Assembly (NCBI GenBank): GCA_002438605.1
Contig: DJPR01000005.1
Span: 26,835-90,834, forward strand
Source of the DNA: Ruminococcus sp. UBA6407
Lineage (GTDB): Bacteria; Bacillota; Clostridia; Oscillospirales; Ruminococcaceae
DNA: 64,000 nucleotides
Direction: 5' to 3'
This document shows, in pieces, positions 56,259 through 64,000 of the stretch. Both the position numbers and the translations under genes were made by a program. Position 1 is the first letter of the stretch. Each line of letters opens with the position of its first letter. The notes under the pieces were generated by a model that was not told the origin of the DNA, made no database searches, and was given only the letters and a program-made list of their open reading frames with translations.

Positions 56259-56287
56259 ATTATATTACACATTTTTTTCCTTGTCAA
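56259..56287 (-). promoter_or_regulatory. Promoter of GH48 gene
   Basis: TTGACA (56282-56287), 17 bp, TATAAT (56259-56264). The leader would be about 165 nt and contains a GTGTACGAAA / TTTCGCACAC hairpin (about 56185-56208). Confidence 0.8.
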
Positions 56288-56652
56288 CAGTTTCATGCTT
56301 TACTAAAGGCTTTAAGTCAATTTTTTGTCGTAATGCACACACATTGTTATTTGATTTTGTGCATTTTGTCATTTTAAAAATTCTTACGCTTCCTTAGAAT
56401 TTTATTTCCGTTTATAACAGTTAACATTCATTTTCTGCACAAAAAAATTTCACCTTTTAATCACAGTAAATATGTATAATTTTACAGGTATAAAAAGACA
56501 TTTTGTGCGTTTTACCCTCTTTTAATATTGAGTTCACATTCTATTCATATTGTATTAATATAATTTTGAGATAATATATAAATGTATCATTTTACTATGA
56601 ATTAAAGCTTCAGACCAGAGCTGTCGGCACTGCAGCTGTGTTTTCCTGAATC

Positions 56653-56832
56653 TTAAGGCAATACCGCACAAAGCTTGTGCGGCAGAAACGCAGATATATT
56701 TTTCGTCAGATTGCATAGAATTTTTGAAAGCATACTGTCGTATGGTGAGAAAATTATGTGTAAGATGACGGAAAATTTGCTAGTTTATGACGTGCAAAGT
56801 CTTTTGACGTGCTTTGTGCGGTGTTGTCTTAA
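56653..56832. mobile_element. MITE-like element, 180 bp
   Basis: Ends are 22-bp imperfect inverted repeats (TTAAGGCAATACCGCACAAAG and a counterpart ending GTGTTGTCTTAA, two mismatches), outermost bases TTAA. The first ~90 bp recur at 63910. No coding capacity. The rest of the 785-bp gap (56288-56652) shows only AT-rich sequence and a weak AGCTG/CAGCT hairpin near 56619-56637. Confidence 0.8.
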
Positions 56833-56871
56833 ATATGCTTCGGCAAATACTGATTATGAAAGGAGAAACTC

Positions 56872-57903
56872 ATGATTACTATTGAAAATCTTACGAAATA
56901 TTACGGTAAAAATCTTGCTGTTAATAACATAAGCTTTACTATTAATGATAATGAGATTCTTGGATTTCTCGGGCCTAATGGTGCAGGAAAATCCACAACA
57001 ATGAACATGATTGCCGGTTATCTTCCAATGACCAAAGGCAAAGTAACCATCTGCGGAAATGATATTTCCAAAAAGCCGATGGACGCAAAAAAATGTACAG
57101 GATACCTTCCTGAAATCCCTCCGGTTTATCCGGATATGAAGGTTAAGGAATATTTGAAATTTTGTGCCGGACTTAAAAAAATTCCTTCTTCAAAAAGAGC
57201 TGAACAGATAACCTATGTCATGGACAAGCTTAAAATTACCGACGTTTCAGACAGACTTATAAAAAATCTTTCAAAAGGTTATAAGCAGAGAGTAGGATTT
57301 GCTCAGGCTCTTCTCGGAAATCCGAAGTTCCTTATTCTTGACGAACCTACAGTAGGTCTTGACCCAAAGCAGGTTTCAGAAGTTCGTGAAATTATAAGAG
57401 AACTTAAAAAAGAACATTCTGTAATTTTCAGTTCACATATTTTAAGTGAAGTAAGTGCAATCTGTGACAGAGTTGTAATTATCAACAAGGGTGAAATAAA
57501 AGCAATAGATACAATTGAAAATCTGGAAAATAAATTCAGCAACAATCTTGTTCTTAACCTTACAGTAACAGGCAATAAGGAAAGTGTTTCACAGATTATG
57601 TCAGGCATCAAGGGTGTGGATAAAATCATTGAAACAGCTCCTGTCAGTGATAACATCTGTAATTATCGTGTAGCACTCAACGGCAATGCCGATGAAATCA
57701 GAAGTCTGATAATGTCCGAGCTTATTGCCCACAAGTACTCCATTTCCGAAATATTTACGGAAAAGCCTAACCTTGAGGATGTATTCGTACAGCTTATTAA
57801 TCAGCCCTCCAAAAAAGAATCGCTGCGTGATATGCTTGAAGAAATGAAGCAGGAAGAAGAAAATCCTCATGATGAGGATTCCGAAGAAAAGGAGGATAAA
57901 TAA
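56872..57903 (+). CDS. ABC transporter ATP-binding protein (Gld type)
   Basis: A 343-residue ATPase: Walker A GPNGAGKST, signature LSKGYKQRVG (a variant of LSGGQ), Walker B LILDEPTVGLDP, H-loop SSHIL. The last ~25 residues are acidic and coiled. First of a four-gene operon with an ABC-2 permease, a GldG-like and a DUF4340 protein. Substrate unknown. Confidence 0.93.
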   Translation: MITIENLTKYYGKNLAVNNISFTINDNEILGFLGPNGAGKSTTMNMIAGYLPMTKGKVTICGNDISKKPMDAKKCTGYLPEIPPVYPDMKVKEYLKFCAGLKKIPSSKRAEQITYVMDKLKITDVSDRLIKNLSKGYKQRVGFAQALLGNPKFLILDEPTVGLDPKQVSEVREIIRELKKEHSVIFSSHILSEVSAICDRVVIINKGEIKAIDTIENLENKFSNNLVLNLTVTGNKESVSQIMSGIKGVDKIIETAPVSDNICNYRVALNGNADEIRSLIMSELIAHKYSISEIFTEKPNLEDVFVQLINQPSKKESLRDMLEEMKQEEENPHDEDSEEKEDK

Positions 57904-57904
57904 T

Positions 57905-58636
57905 ATGTTTTCACTTTATAAAAAAGAGCTGCACTCTTTCTTTTATACTCCTTTTGCTTATACAATAACAGCTTTGTTCATGCTGCTCTTTTCGTTTTCT
58001 ATAAACAATGCAATTACATATCTTAACAGCAGTACACTGCAATTCTCATTCCCGGATATTTTTTATACAAATATCTTTTACTTCATTTTTCTTGTGCCTA
58101 TTATGACTATGCGTACATTTGCCGATGAACGCAAATTCGGAACAGAGGTTCTGCTCATGACATCTCCGATGAACGTTTTTCAAATGGTACTTGCAAAGTT
58201 CCTTGCACTCGTAACAGTTTATCTTGTTATGATGGCTTCAACACTTCTTTATCCAATAGTAACCGCAATCAACGGTAAGGTTATCGTTCCTAGTCTTATC
58301 GGTGTTTACGTTGGTTTCTTCCTTTGGGGAATTATGTGCATTGCAGTCGGAATGTTTATCTCGTCACTTACTGACAATTCCATTATTGCAGGTATACTTG
58401 GTGAAGCAGTTATGCTTGCACTGGTTTATGTGGATAATTTTGCTCAGAGTGATTTTATCAGTCAGTATCCGAAGGTTCAGAGCTTTATTATATGGTTTGC
58501 AGCACAGCCGAAATTTGCATATTTTGCTCAGGGACTTGTTAGAATGTCGGATGTTGTTTTCTTTATTTCTATGATGGTTATTTTTCTTGGCTGGACTATT
58601 ATTTCAATTGAGAAAAAACGCTGGAACAGGGGGTAA
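57905..58636 (+). CDS. ABC-2 type permease (GldF-like)
   Basis: A 243-residue membrane protein with about six helices, starting MFSLYKKELHSFFYTPFAY, a typical ABC-2 amphipathic entry, and containing MTMRTFADERKFGTEVLLMTSP, the GldF/ABC-2 hallmark. ATG 57905 just follows the ATPase stop. GldF and GldG are named for gliding motility but occur in many non-gliding Firmicutes. Confidence 0.9.
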   Translation: MFSLYKKELHSFFYTPFAYTITALFMLLFSFSINNAITYLNSSTLQFSFPDIFYTNIFYFIFLVPIMTMRTFADERKFGTEVLLMTSPMNVFQMVLAKFLALVTVYLVMMASTLLYPIVTAINGKVIVPSLIGVYVGFFLWGIMCIAVGMFISSLTDNSIIAGILGEAVMLALVYVDNFAQSDFISQYPKVQSFIIWFAAQPKFAYFAQGLVRMSDVVFFISMMVIFLGWTIISIEKKRWNRG

Positions 58637-58642
58637 TTTAAA

Positions 58643-60130
58643 ATGGAAAATAATTCTAAAAAGCAAGCATCAAAACGTACATTTAATTTTTCCGGACTCC
58701 TTGCAGTTATCCTTGCTGTACTTCTCCTTGCAATTGTAATCCCGATTAACCTTATTGTACAGTATTTTGACTTCAAGATTGATACTACACCAAGTAAAAT
58801 GTATACTCTTACAGACAAATCCATCGAACTCCTCGACAGCGTAAAGGACAAGCAGATTGAAATGTACGTTCTCGCTCCCGGAGTTGATGATATTGAGGAC
58901 TTTGCAGAAGACGATATGGCTCTTTCATTATATTATGCACTTAAACAGTATGATGAATATGACAATATCAAAATCACCTGCTTTGACCCGGAAGAAAGAC
59001 CTGAGCTTGTTGAAAAACTCAATTCAGGAAGTCTTTACAAGCTTTCAAGCGGTACAATCTTTGTTAAATGCGGAGATTTTACACATAAAATCACAGGCAT
59101 CTGGAATGAAATAACCGACTCAGACGGCAATGTAATAGAAAGCAAGTATCTTGGTGAAGACCTTATCGCAGGTGCTATCAAAACTGTTACTGCCGGTGAC
59201 ATTGCAAATATTTATTTCCTTACAGGTCATGGTGAAAAAACCATTGATAACTACAGTTTCTTCAAATCAGAAACAAAAAACAGAAACTATGATTTACTGG
59301 AGCTTAACCTTTCCGCCGAAGACGCTGTACCGGATGATGCACGCATTATATTTATATGTGCACCGCAAAAAGATATAACTCTGAATGAACAGGAAAAGCT
59401 TATGGATTATCTGGAAAAGGGCGGTAATATTTCGTTCTTCCTTTCACCTAATGATGAAGAATTCAGATATAAAAATATTGAAGCTATCCTTGACGAATAC
59501 AATATTGTAATGCACTATGACAGAATTTATGAAACAAATTCTCATTTGTGTGCATCTGATGACCCGACTATGATTCAGGTTACTCTCCCTGAGGTCAGTG
59601 AGGATCAGACTGTTGACTTGACTTCAGCCTTCAGTGACCCTTCTGTTATTCCGTATATGCCTAACTCAAGAAGCTTTGGACTTATCAACGGAAAAAATAC
59701 ATCTGTACTTGAAACAAACAGCCTTATGCAGACTACGTCAACATCATCAGGCTACAGCTCATGCAGTGAGCCTTTCGGAGGTACAGAAAAGGACACAGAA
59801 GCTGAATCAGGCTGCTTTGACTTAGCTTTCTATTCATATAACAAGTCGAACAATTCAAAAATAACAGTATTCGGCAATGCAGACTTCTTTAATGACGAAA
59901 ATCTTTCAAGTGCATATACCATTATTCCTTATTATCTTTCACTCTCTGCTGTTTCATGGATGTATGACAGTGATTACAGTCTTAATATACCTGATAAAAA
60001 CCGTTCATATGACAGCATGGAATTCAAATCACAGGAGGAAGCCGATAATACTTTGAAAATCTTTACCGTTGCACCAATTCTCGTAGCTTTGATCGGCGTT
60101 ATTATCTGGTGGAGGAGGCACAACGCTTAA
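58643..60130 (+). CDS. GldG-like ABC-associated membrane protein
   Basis: A 495-residue protein with an N-terminal membrane helix (about 18-40), a large extracytoplasmic domain, and a C-terminal helix (about 470-490, ending WWRRHNA). The segment IYFLTGHGEKTIDNYS and the IFICAPQKDITLNEQEKL region match GldG/DUF4350-type proteins. It overlaps the next gene by one base (TAATG). Confidence 0.85.
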   Translation: MENNSKKQASKRTFNFSGLLAVILAVLLLAIVIPINLIVQYFDFKIDTTPSKMYTLTDKSIELLDSVKDKQIEMYVLAPGVDDIEDFAEDDMALSLYYALKQYDEYDNIKITCFDPEERPELVEKLNSGSLYKLSSGTIFVKCGDFTHKITGIWNEITDSDGNVIESKYLGEDLIAGAIKTVTAGDIANIYFLTGHGEKTIDNYSFFKSETKNRNYDLLELNLSAEDAVPDDARIIFICAPQKDITLNEQEKLMDYLEKGGNISFFLSPNDEEFRYKNIEAILDEYNIVMHYDRIYETNSHLCASDDPTMIQVTLPEVSEDQTVDLTSAFSDPSVIPYMPNSRSFGLINGKNTSVLETNSLMQTTSTSSGYSSCSEPFGGTEKDTEAESGCFDLAFYSYNKSNNSKITVFGNADFFNDENLSSAYTIIPYYLSLSAVSWMYDSDYSLNIPDKNRSYDSMEFKSQEEADNTLKIFTVAPILVALIGVIIWWRRHNA

Positions 60131-61512
60131 TGAAGAAACCTATTATTATAGCAATTGTTCTCCTTGTTCTTTCTCTCGGAACATGTACCGCATTCTTTAT
60201 TGTTAAGTCCTCACAGGACAAAAAGGAGGAGTCAAAGGCTGAAAAGCAAAAAAGCTATTCTTTATTTGAATTTGACTCAGATTCCATTACATCAATTGAT
60301 ATTAACTGCGATGACGGTGAATATAATATTATTTACGAAGATGATGAATGGAAAATAACAAATATTGATAATTATTCCATTAATCAAAGCTATTTTACAA
60401 ATATCTGTACATTTATGTGCAGTCTTACTGCTGAAAAGGATTTTGGTGTGCCTGATGAAAGTCAAAAAACTTCATACGGTCTTGATTCACCAAAAACAAT
60501 TACATGCAGTGACGGAAAAAATAATTATACGATTTATATAGGAAACCTTACTCCTACAGGTGAAAACTACTACGTTATGGTTGAAGGACGCAAGGAAGTA
60601 TTCCTTATAGACGCATATTACGGAAGTGTTCTTGACGCAAATGAAAACTTTATAAAAAATAATAATCTTATAGGCTATACTGACAGAGAATTGCACCAGG
60701 TTATCTTAAAGAGAAATAACGAAACAATTATTGATATAACTAAAGATGATTCTGATACATGGAATCTGACAAAGCCTTTTGGCAATATGATTGTTGACAA
60801 CACAAAGGTAAGTTCAATTACAACTATTATCACAAGACTTACTGCTGAAAAGTTTATTGCACATGGTCTTAAAAACTATGCTGAATACGGTTTTGATAAG
60901 CCTTATGCTGAATTATACGTTTATAATAAAGAGGGTGAATCCACACATCTTCTGTTCAGCTACTTTGGTGATGACTCAGAAACGTATACTCACATACTTA
61001 ATACAGAAACAGGTGATGTTGGTCTGTATTATACTTATGACGTTGACTTCATTGAAAAAAATGTAGGCGATATTCTTGTTTCATCGATTCAGTCTGAGGA
61101 CATTTATAATGTATCTGCAATTGATATGAATTATCATGGTGAAAAAATCAATTTCACTGTTGATGCAAATTCAACTCAGTTTACAGTAAACGGCGAAGAT
61201 ATTGATGCTCTTGGTGCTGACGCTTGTAATTATTTTTACAACTTCTTTGATTCAATTGCTTACATGGAATTTGACTCCATTGATATGAAAGCCGTTCCTG
61301 AAGGAGATGCAGATATTACAATCAAGCTCACATATGCAGACGGTTCTTCAAGAACAATGGAATTTATCAAGTTTAATGACAACAATTACTACTTGAAGAA
61401 TAATGGTGAATATACAGGCTATATCATAAGGGAAAAGAGTATTTCGGGTACTTCCTCACTTATGTATTGGTATGATATGCTTATATCATACATCAGTGAA
61501 AAGAATGCATAA
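60130..61512 (+). CDS. DUF4340 membrane-anchored protein
   Basis: A 460-residue protein with one N-terminal membrane helix (PIIIAIVLLVLSLGTCTAFFIV) and repeated beta-rich DUF4340 units (EDDEWKITNIDNYSIN; DTWNLTKPFGNMIVD). It is the usual last member of Gld-type ABC operons. ATG 60130 is coupled to the preceding stop. Role unknown, probably periplasm-facing support of the exporter. Confidence 0.85.
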   Translation: MKKPIIIAIVLLVLSLGTCTAFFIVKSSQDKKEESKAEKQKSYSLFEFDSDSITSIDINCDDGEYNIIYEDDEWKITNIDNYSINQSYFTNICTFMCSLTAEKDFGVPDESQKTSYGLDSPKTITCSDGKNNYTIYIGNLTPTGENYYVMVEGRKEVFLIDAYYGSVLDANENFIKNNNLIGYTDRELHQVILKRNNETIIDITKDDSDTWNLTKPFGNMIVDNTKVSSITTIITRLTAEKFIAHGLKNYAEYGFDKPYAELYVYNKEGESTHLLFSYFGDDSETYTHILNTETGDVGLYYTYDVDFIEKNVGDILVSSIQSEDIYNVSAIDMNYHGEKINFTVDANSTQFTVNGEDIDALGADACNYFYNFFDSIAYMEFDSIDMKAVPEGDADITIKLTYADGSSRTMEFIKFNDNNYYLKNNGEYTGYIIREKSISGTSSLMYWYDMLISYISEKNA

Positions 61513-61519
61513 TGCAAAT

Positions 61520-61547
61520 AAAGGCACGATTTTTCAATCGTGCCTTT
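61520..61547 (+). terminator. Terminator of ABC operon
   Basis: Perfect 10-bp stem AAAGGCACGA / TCGTGCCTTT with TTATTTCT tail. Confidence 0.9.
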
Positions 61548-61583
61548 ATTTCTATAAAAAAATAACTGACTAAAAATGGGTTT

Positions 61584-61651
61584 CCAAAGGGTTTATTAAC
61601 CCTTTGGCAGAGTCCGGAGGCAGAGCCGCACAAAGATTGTGCGGTGCTGCC
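61584..61651. repeat. Two adjacent intergenic hairpins
   Basis: CCAAAGGGTT tatt AACCCTTTGG (61584-61607), then GGCAG-GCCGCACAA / TTGTGCGG-CTGCC (61619-61651). The second shares its CCGCACAAAG core with the TTAA-ended elements but lacks their ends. Confidence 0.6.
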
Positions 61652-61669
61652 TTCAGAAAATCGTAATCT

Positions 61670-62560
61670 CTACAATGGAAACTGATTTTCGCCCTCTATT
61701 ATTTCATCAAGAACAAGAGGGATATCCTTTTCTACTATAACTTGTCCATAAATATCAGTAATTCTGAATGTAAACGGACCTGCCCCCATTTCCATGCTTT
61801 CAAAATAATTATATGGTCTGCGGTTTATTTCAATAAATTCACCCTCAGCATTAAGATACTCCAGCTTTGTAATCGGATAACGATGATTTCTTACCTGCAC
61901 TCCGCACCAATAGGCAGTACTTCCCTCTTTAAATTTAAAGCTTACAGGTGCATTTTCTGCCGAATCAAGAGGTATTATCTTCCAGCTTACAGGAACACGT
62001 CCTTTCTCAACAGGTGCAATAAGCGGAAATGCATCCGTATATAAATCTAAGTCACCTTTTTTCCCCTCGGGGAGCAAATCGGATACAAACATATTAATCG
62101 TTCCAAGCTCGCCTGTAACCTGAATATAAGCTCCTGCAAGCTGAGCGTCATTGTAATCCTCAAGGTTCATTGCAACTATCCAATAATCATCTTTTGAGAT
62201 TGGGTCAAGCATTGCACAGCCGCCCTCATAGCCTCCGCCATAGAAAGTTCCCTCACCGTAATGAATAGTTCCTTTAGGTTCAAGTATTGCCGATTCATCA
62301 ATCGGATACTGCGTATTCATCTTGCCCTTTACTATGTAATCATTAAGAAAAATCAAGTCTTTTGCATCAGTCTGTGAATCATTATTCAAATCACATTCGA
62401 TATTCTCCAAATTTTCTCTTAACATTACAAGGTCAAAAACATCGGTAAGCTCATCACCATTAATGTCGGAAGCAATAATCCTTTCTGCATAAACACCTGA
62501 AATTGATGAAATGCTGATAAGAAATGCCGATATTATCGAAAAAAATGTTTTGCCTTTCAT
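61670..62560 (-). CDS. Dockerin-containing expansin-like protein
   Basis: A 296-residue secreted protein: signal peptide (1-28), an N-terminal dockerin with two calcium loops (DINGDELTDVFD and DLNNDSQTDAKD), then a two-domain expansin: D1 barrel GEGTFYGGGYEGGCAML...AGAYIQVTGE and a catalytic-like LDLYTDAFPLIAP (Asp pair), and D2 VSFKFKEGSTAYWCGVQVRNHRYPITKLEYL. Expansins loosen plant cell-wall networks without hydrolysis. GAGGTG lies 8 nt before ATG 62560. The dockerin suggests recruitment to the cellulosome together with the GH48 enzyme. Confidence 0.85.
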   Translation of the reverse strand: MKGKTFFSIISAFLISISSISGVYAERIIASDINGDELTDVFDLVMLRENLENIECDLNNDSQTDAKDLIFLNDYIVKGKMNTQYPIDESAILEPKGTIHYGEGTFYGGGYEGGCAMLDPISKDDYWIVAMNLEDYNDAQLAGAYIQVTGELGTINMFVSDLLPEGKKGDLDLYTDAFPLIAPVEKGRVPVSWKIIPLDSAENAPVSFKFKEGSTAYWCGVQVRNHRYPITKLEYLNAEGEFIEINRRPYNYFESMEMGAGPFTFRITDIYGQVIVEKDIPLVLDEIIEGENQFPL

Positions 62561-62659
62561 AAACGTCACCTCATTTACAACGGCACAATAAAAGTTTCAT
62601 GCTTACTTATAATACGATTATACTTTTAAATGAGATGAATGTCAATAATATTTGTACAA

Positions 62660-62700
62660 TTAATGCAACACTGCACAGCTTTTGTGCGGTGTTACCTTAA
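62660..62700. repeat. Short TTAA-ended palindrome
   Basis: 41 bp, ends TTAATGCAACACTGCACAGC and its counterpart ending GTGCGGTGTTACCTTAA. Its outer TTAA provides the stop codon of the GHL10 gene. Confidence 0.7.
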
Positions 62701-63881
62701 TTATAAACTGCATAGCCGTCAGCTAGTGAGGAATTTACAATTTCTTTTTGTCTTTCAATTATATCATCATGTTCAATCCATTCATTCTTTCCGCTTCCTG
62801 CCCATGTATCTTCCTTTCCCTGTTTGTATCCTGCAAGTCCGATAACCAGTGAAACATCACTGCACGTAACAATGCTTTCCCAATCATCTAATGCCTTTTC
62901 AAACGGACAGGATTCATTTTCAAATCCATAATAAAGCTGAGGTATAAGACAATCACAATAGCCCTTTGTACTTCCCCACAGCTTTACATCTGCAAATTGA
63001 GATGTATAATTTGCGTCAACACGTCCCTGCGGACTTATGCTGAAAATAAGCTCCTTATTCTTTTCTTTAACACAATCATAAATCGCCTTAACCATTTTAC
63101 TGCAATTATTTAATCTCCACTGTACTAAATCATTTTCTCCGCTTTTTGAAAAAGCGTCCATATCAAAACTTTCATCAACTGTTGGGTAAAAATAGTCATC
63201 AATATGTATGCCATCCACATCATAATTCTCTAAAATTTCTGAAACGCCGTCTGTAATAAGCGATATAACATCATCATAGGCAGGATTTAAATAGCATCTG
63301 CCGTTTACGGTACAAATGTACGTTCCGTTCCTTTCAGCATACCATTTTTTCAGTTTAAATTCATCTGAAACTGTCTTCATCTGTTCTTCCGTCTGACACC
63401 TTAGAGGATTTATCCAGCCTTGAATTGACAGTTCCTGCGAATGTGCTTCTTCAACCATTATTTGAAGAGGGTCATAATCACCATTATACAGAGTGCCTTT
63501 CGGAAAGACCTCAGACTTATAATATGCATCACCATATGCTCGTACATGGACATATACTGTATTAAAGCCCTGAGCTTTAAAATCAGAAAATCTTTTTTTT
63601 ACACATTCCTTAAACTGCTCCTCAGACTTATTTATTAATATGTCCTCATAATCCATAAATGGCAGCCAAATTCCAATCTGATTTTTATAATTAATCAGAG
63701 AATAAGAAAAATTATCTTTACATTCTGTATCAGAAGACTCAAAGTCAAGATAAAGCTGTTCCGACTCCTGAACATACATTGATACATCTTTGCCGTCAAC
63801 GTCAGAATTTTCACACTTCTCTTCAGTACAACCCGTTGTAAAAATCAAACATAAAATAATAATCAAGCTAAATCTTTTCAT
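62697..63881 (-). CDS. GHL10-like lipoprotein, C-terminus possibly cut
   Basis: A 394-residue lipoprotein (lipobox FTTGCT, Cys near residue 18) with the glycosyl-hydrolase-like family 10 TIM barrel: GFNTVYVHVRAYGDAYY, INPLR, the DVDGIHIDDYFYP catalytic region and FSISPQGRVD. Members probably act on cell-wall or plant glycans. The protein ends GYAVYN with a stop lying in the TTAA end of a palindromic element; related proteins as I recall continue with a short final strand, so the last part may be lost. Confidence 0.8.
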   Translation of the reverse strand: MKRFSLIIILCLIFTTGCTEEKCENSDVDGKDVSMYVQESEQLYLDFESSDTECKDNFSYSLINYKNQIGIWLPFMDYEDILINKSEEQFKECVKKRFSDFKAQGFNTVYVHVRAYGDAYYKSEVFPKGTLYNGDYDPLQIMVEEAHSQELSIQGWINPLRCQTEEQMKTVSDEFKLKKWYAERNGTYICTVNGRCYLNPAYDDVISLITDGVSEILENYDVDGIHIDDYFYPTVDESFDMDAFSKSGENDLVQWRLNNCSKMVKAIYDCVKEKNKELIFSISPQGRVDANYTSQFADVKLWGSTKGYCDCLIPQLYYGFENESCPFEKALDDWESIVTCSDVSLVIGLAGYKQGKEDTWAGSGKNEWIEHDDIIERQKEIVNSSLADGYAVYN

Positions 63882-63909
63882 AATTTACCGTCCCATTTGA
63901 TGTGTTTCC

Positions 63910-64000
63910 TTAAGGTAACACCGCGCAAAGATTGTGCGGCAGAAACGCAGATATATTTTTCGTCAGATTGCATAGAATTTTTGAAGGCATACTGTCGTAT
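63910..64000. mobile_element. MITE-like element, second copy, cut by window end
   Basis: The 91 bp visible match the left half of 56653-56832 with about five differences, including the TTAAGG end and CACAAAG/GCGCAAAG core. Confidence 0.75.

Noticed and set aside
1..64000. CRISPR arrays
   Set aside because: No regularly spaced direct repeats with unique spacers were seen; the repeats found are palindromes or single duplications.

Overview
The window looks like a chromosomal segment of a cellulolytic, low-GC Firmicute of the Ruminococcus group (Oscillospiraceae). The evidence is a dockerin-bearing GH48 cellulase, a second protein pairing a dockerin with an expansin fold, a classic Firmicute housekeeping run (yicC-remA-gmk-rpoZ-priA-def-fmt-rsmB-rlmN-stp-prkC-rsgA-thiN-spoVM), and near-consensus sigma-A promoters throughout. 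The species cannot be fixed from sequence alone.

Positions 1 to about 31 kb are mobile DNA built as a nest. The outer layer is part of an integrative and conjugative element (ICE): the C-terminal part of a type IA topoisomerase, a TOPRIM/DUF3991 protein, several unknown genes, winged-helix proteins in a partial tandem duplication, a VapBC toxin-antitoxin pair inserted between the repeats, and a very large DNA-methylase/helicase gene. A 17-bp palindrome with a TATAAT core recurs seven times, and only in this outer layer. A complete tnpV-like gene lies in another reading frame inside the methylase/helicase gene.

That methylase/helicase gene is split inside its TGTP motif by a second element of 14,235 bp (about 12,924-27,158). 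This inner element has a large serine recombinase beside its left end, a TnpW-like protein, a hairpin-rich oriT candidate, overlapping mobC and mobA, a serine resolvase, and a 2401-residue RHS/YD-repeat polymorphic toxin with a partner (probable immunity) gene. Joining the two sides at a shared 9-bp core restores one 2211-codon frame. Joining the two inner ends gives an imperfect palindrome typical of a serine-integrase attP. The RHS protein carries five EF-hand/dockerin-like calcium loops near its N-terminus, a Hint (pretoxin) domain and a 124-residue C-terminal toxin module that I could not assign to a family.

From 29 to 31.1 kb lies a lipoprotein gene flanked by two related small-RNA candidates, then a roughly 570-nt gene-free, strongly structured region with its own promoter, then tRNA-Gln(CUG). 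This tRNA is a plausible ICE attachment site.

From 31.4 to 64 kb is ordinary chromosome: a diacylglycerol-kinase-like gene, an ECF sigma factor with a membrane-anchored beta-propeller partner, a MetH-reactivation-domain protein, ppk1, pssA, the long minus-strand housekeeping cluster, the GH48 cellulase, a four-gene ABC/Gld-type export system, a dockerin-expansin and a GHL10-like lipoprotein. Short TTAA-ended MITE-like elements are scattered here and in two cases supply the stop codon of the adjacent gene.
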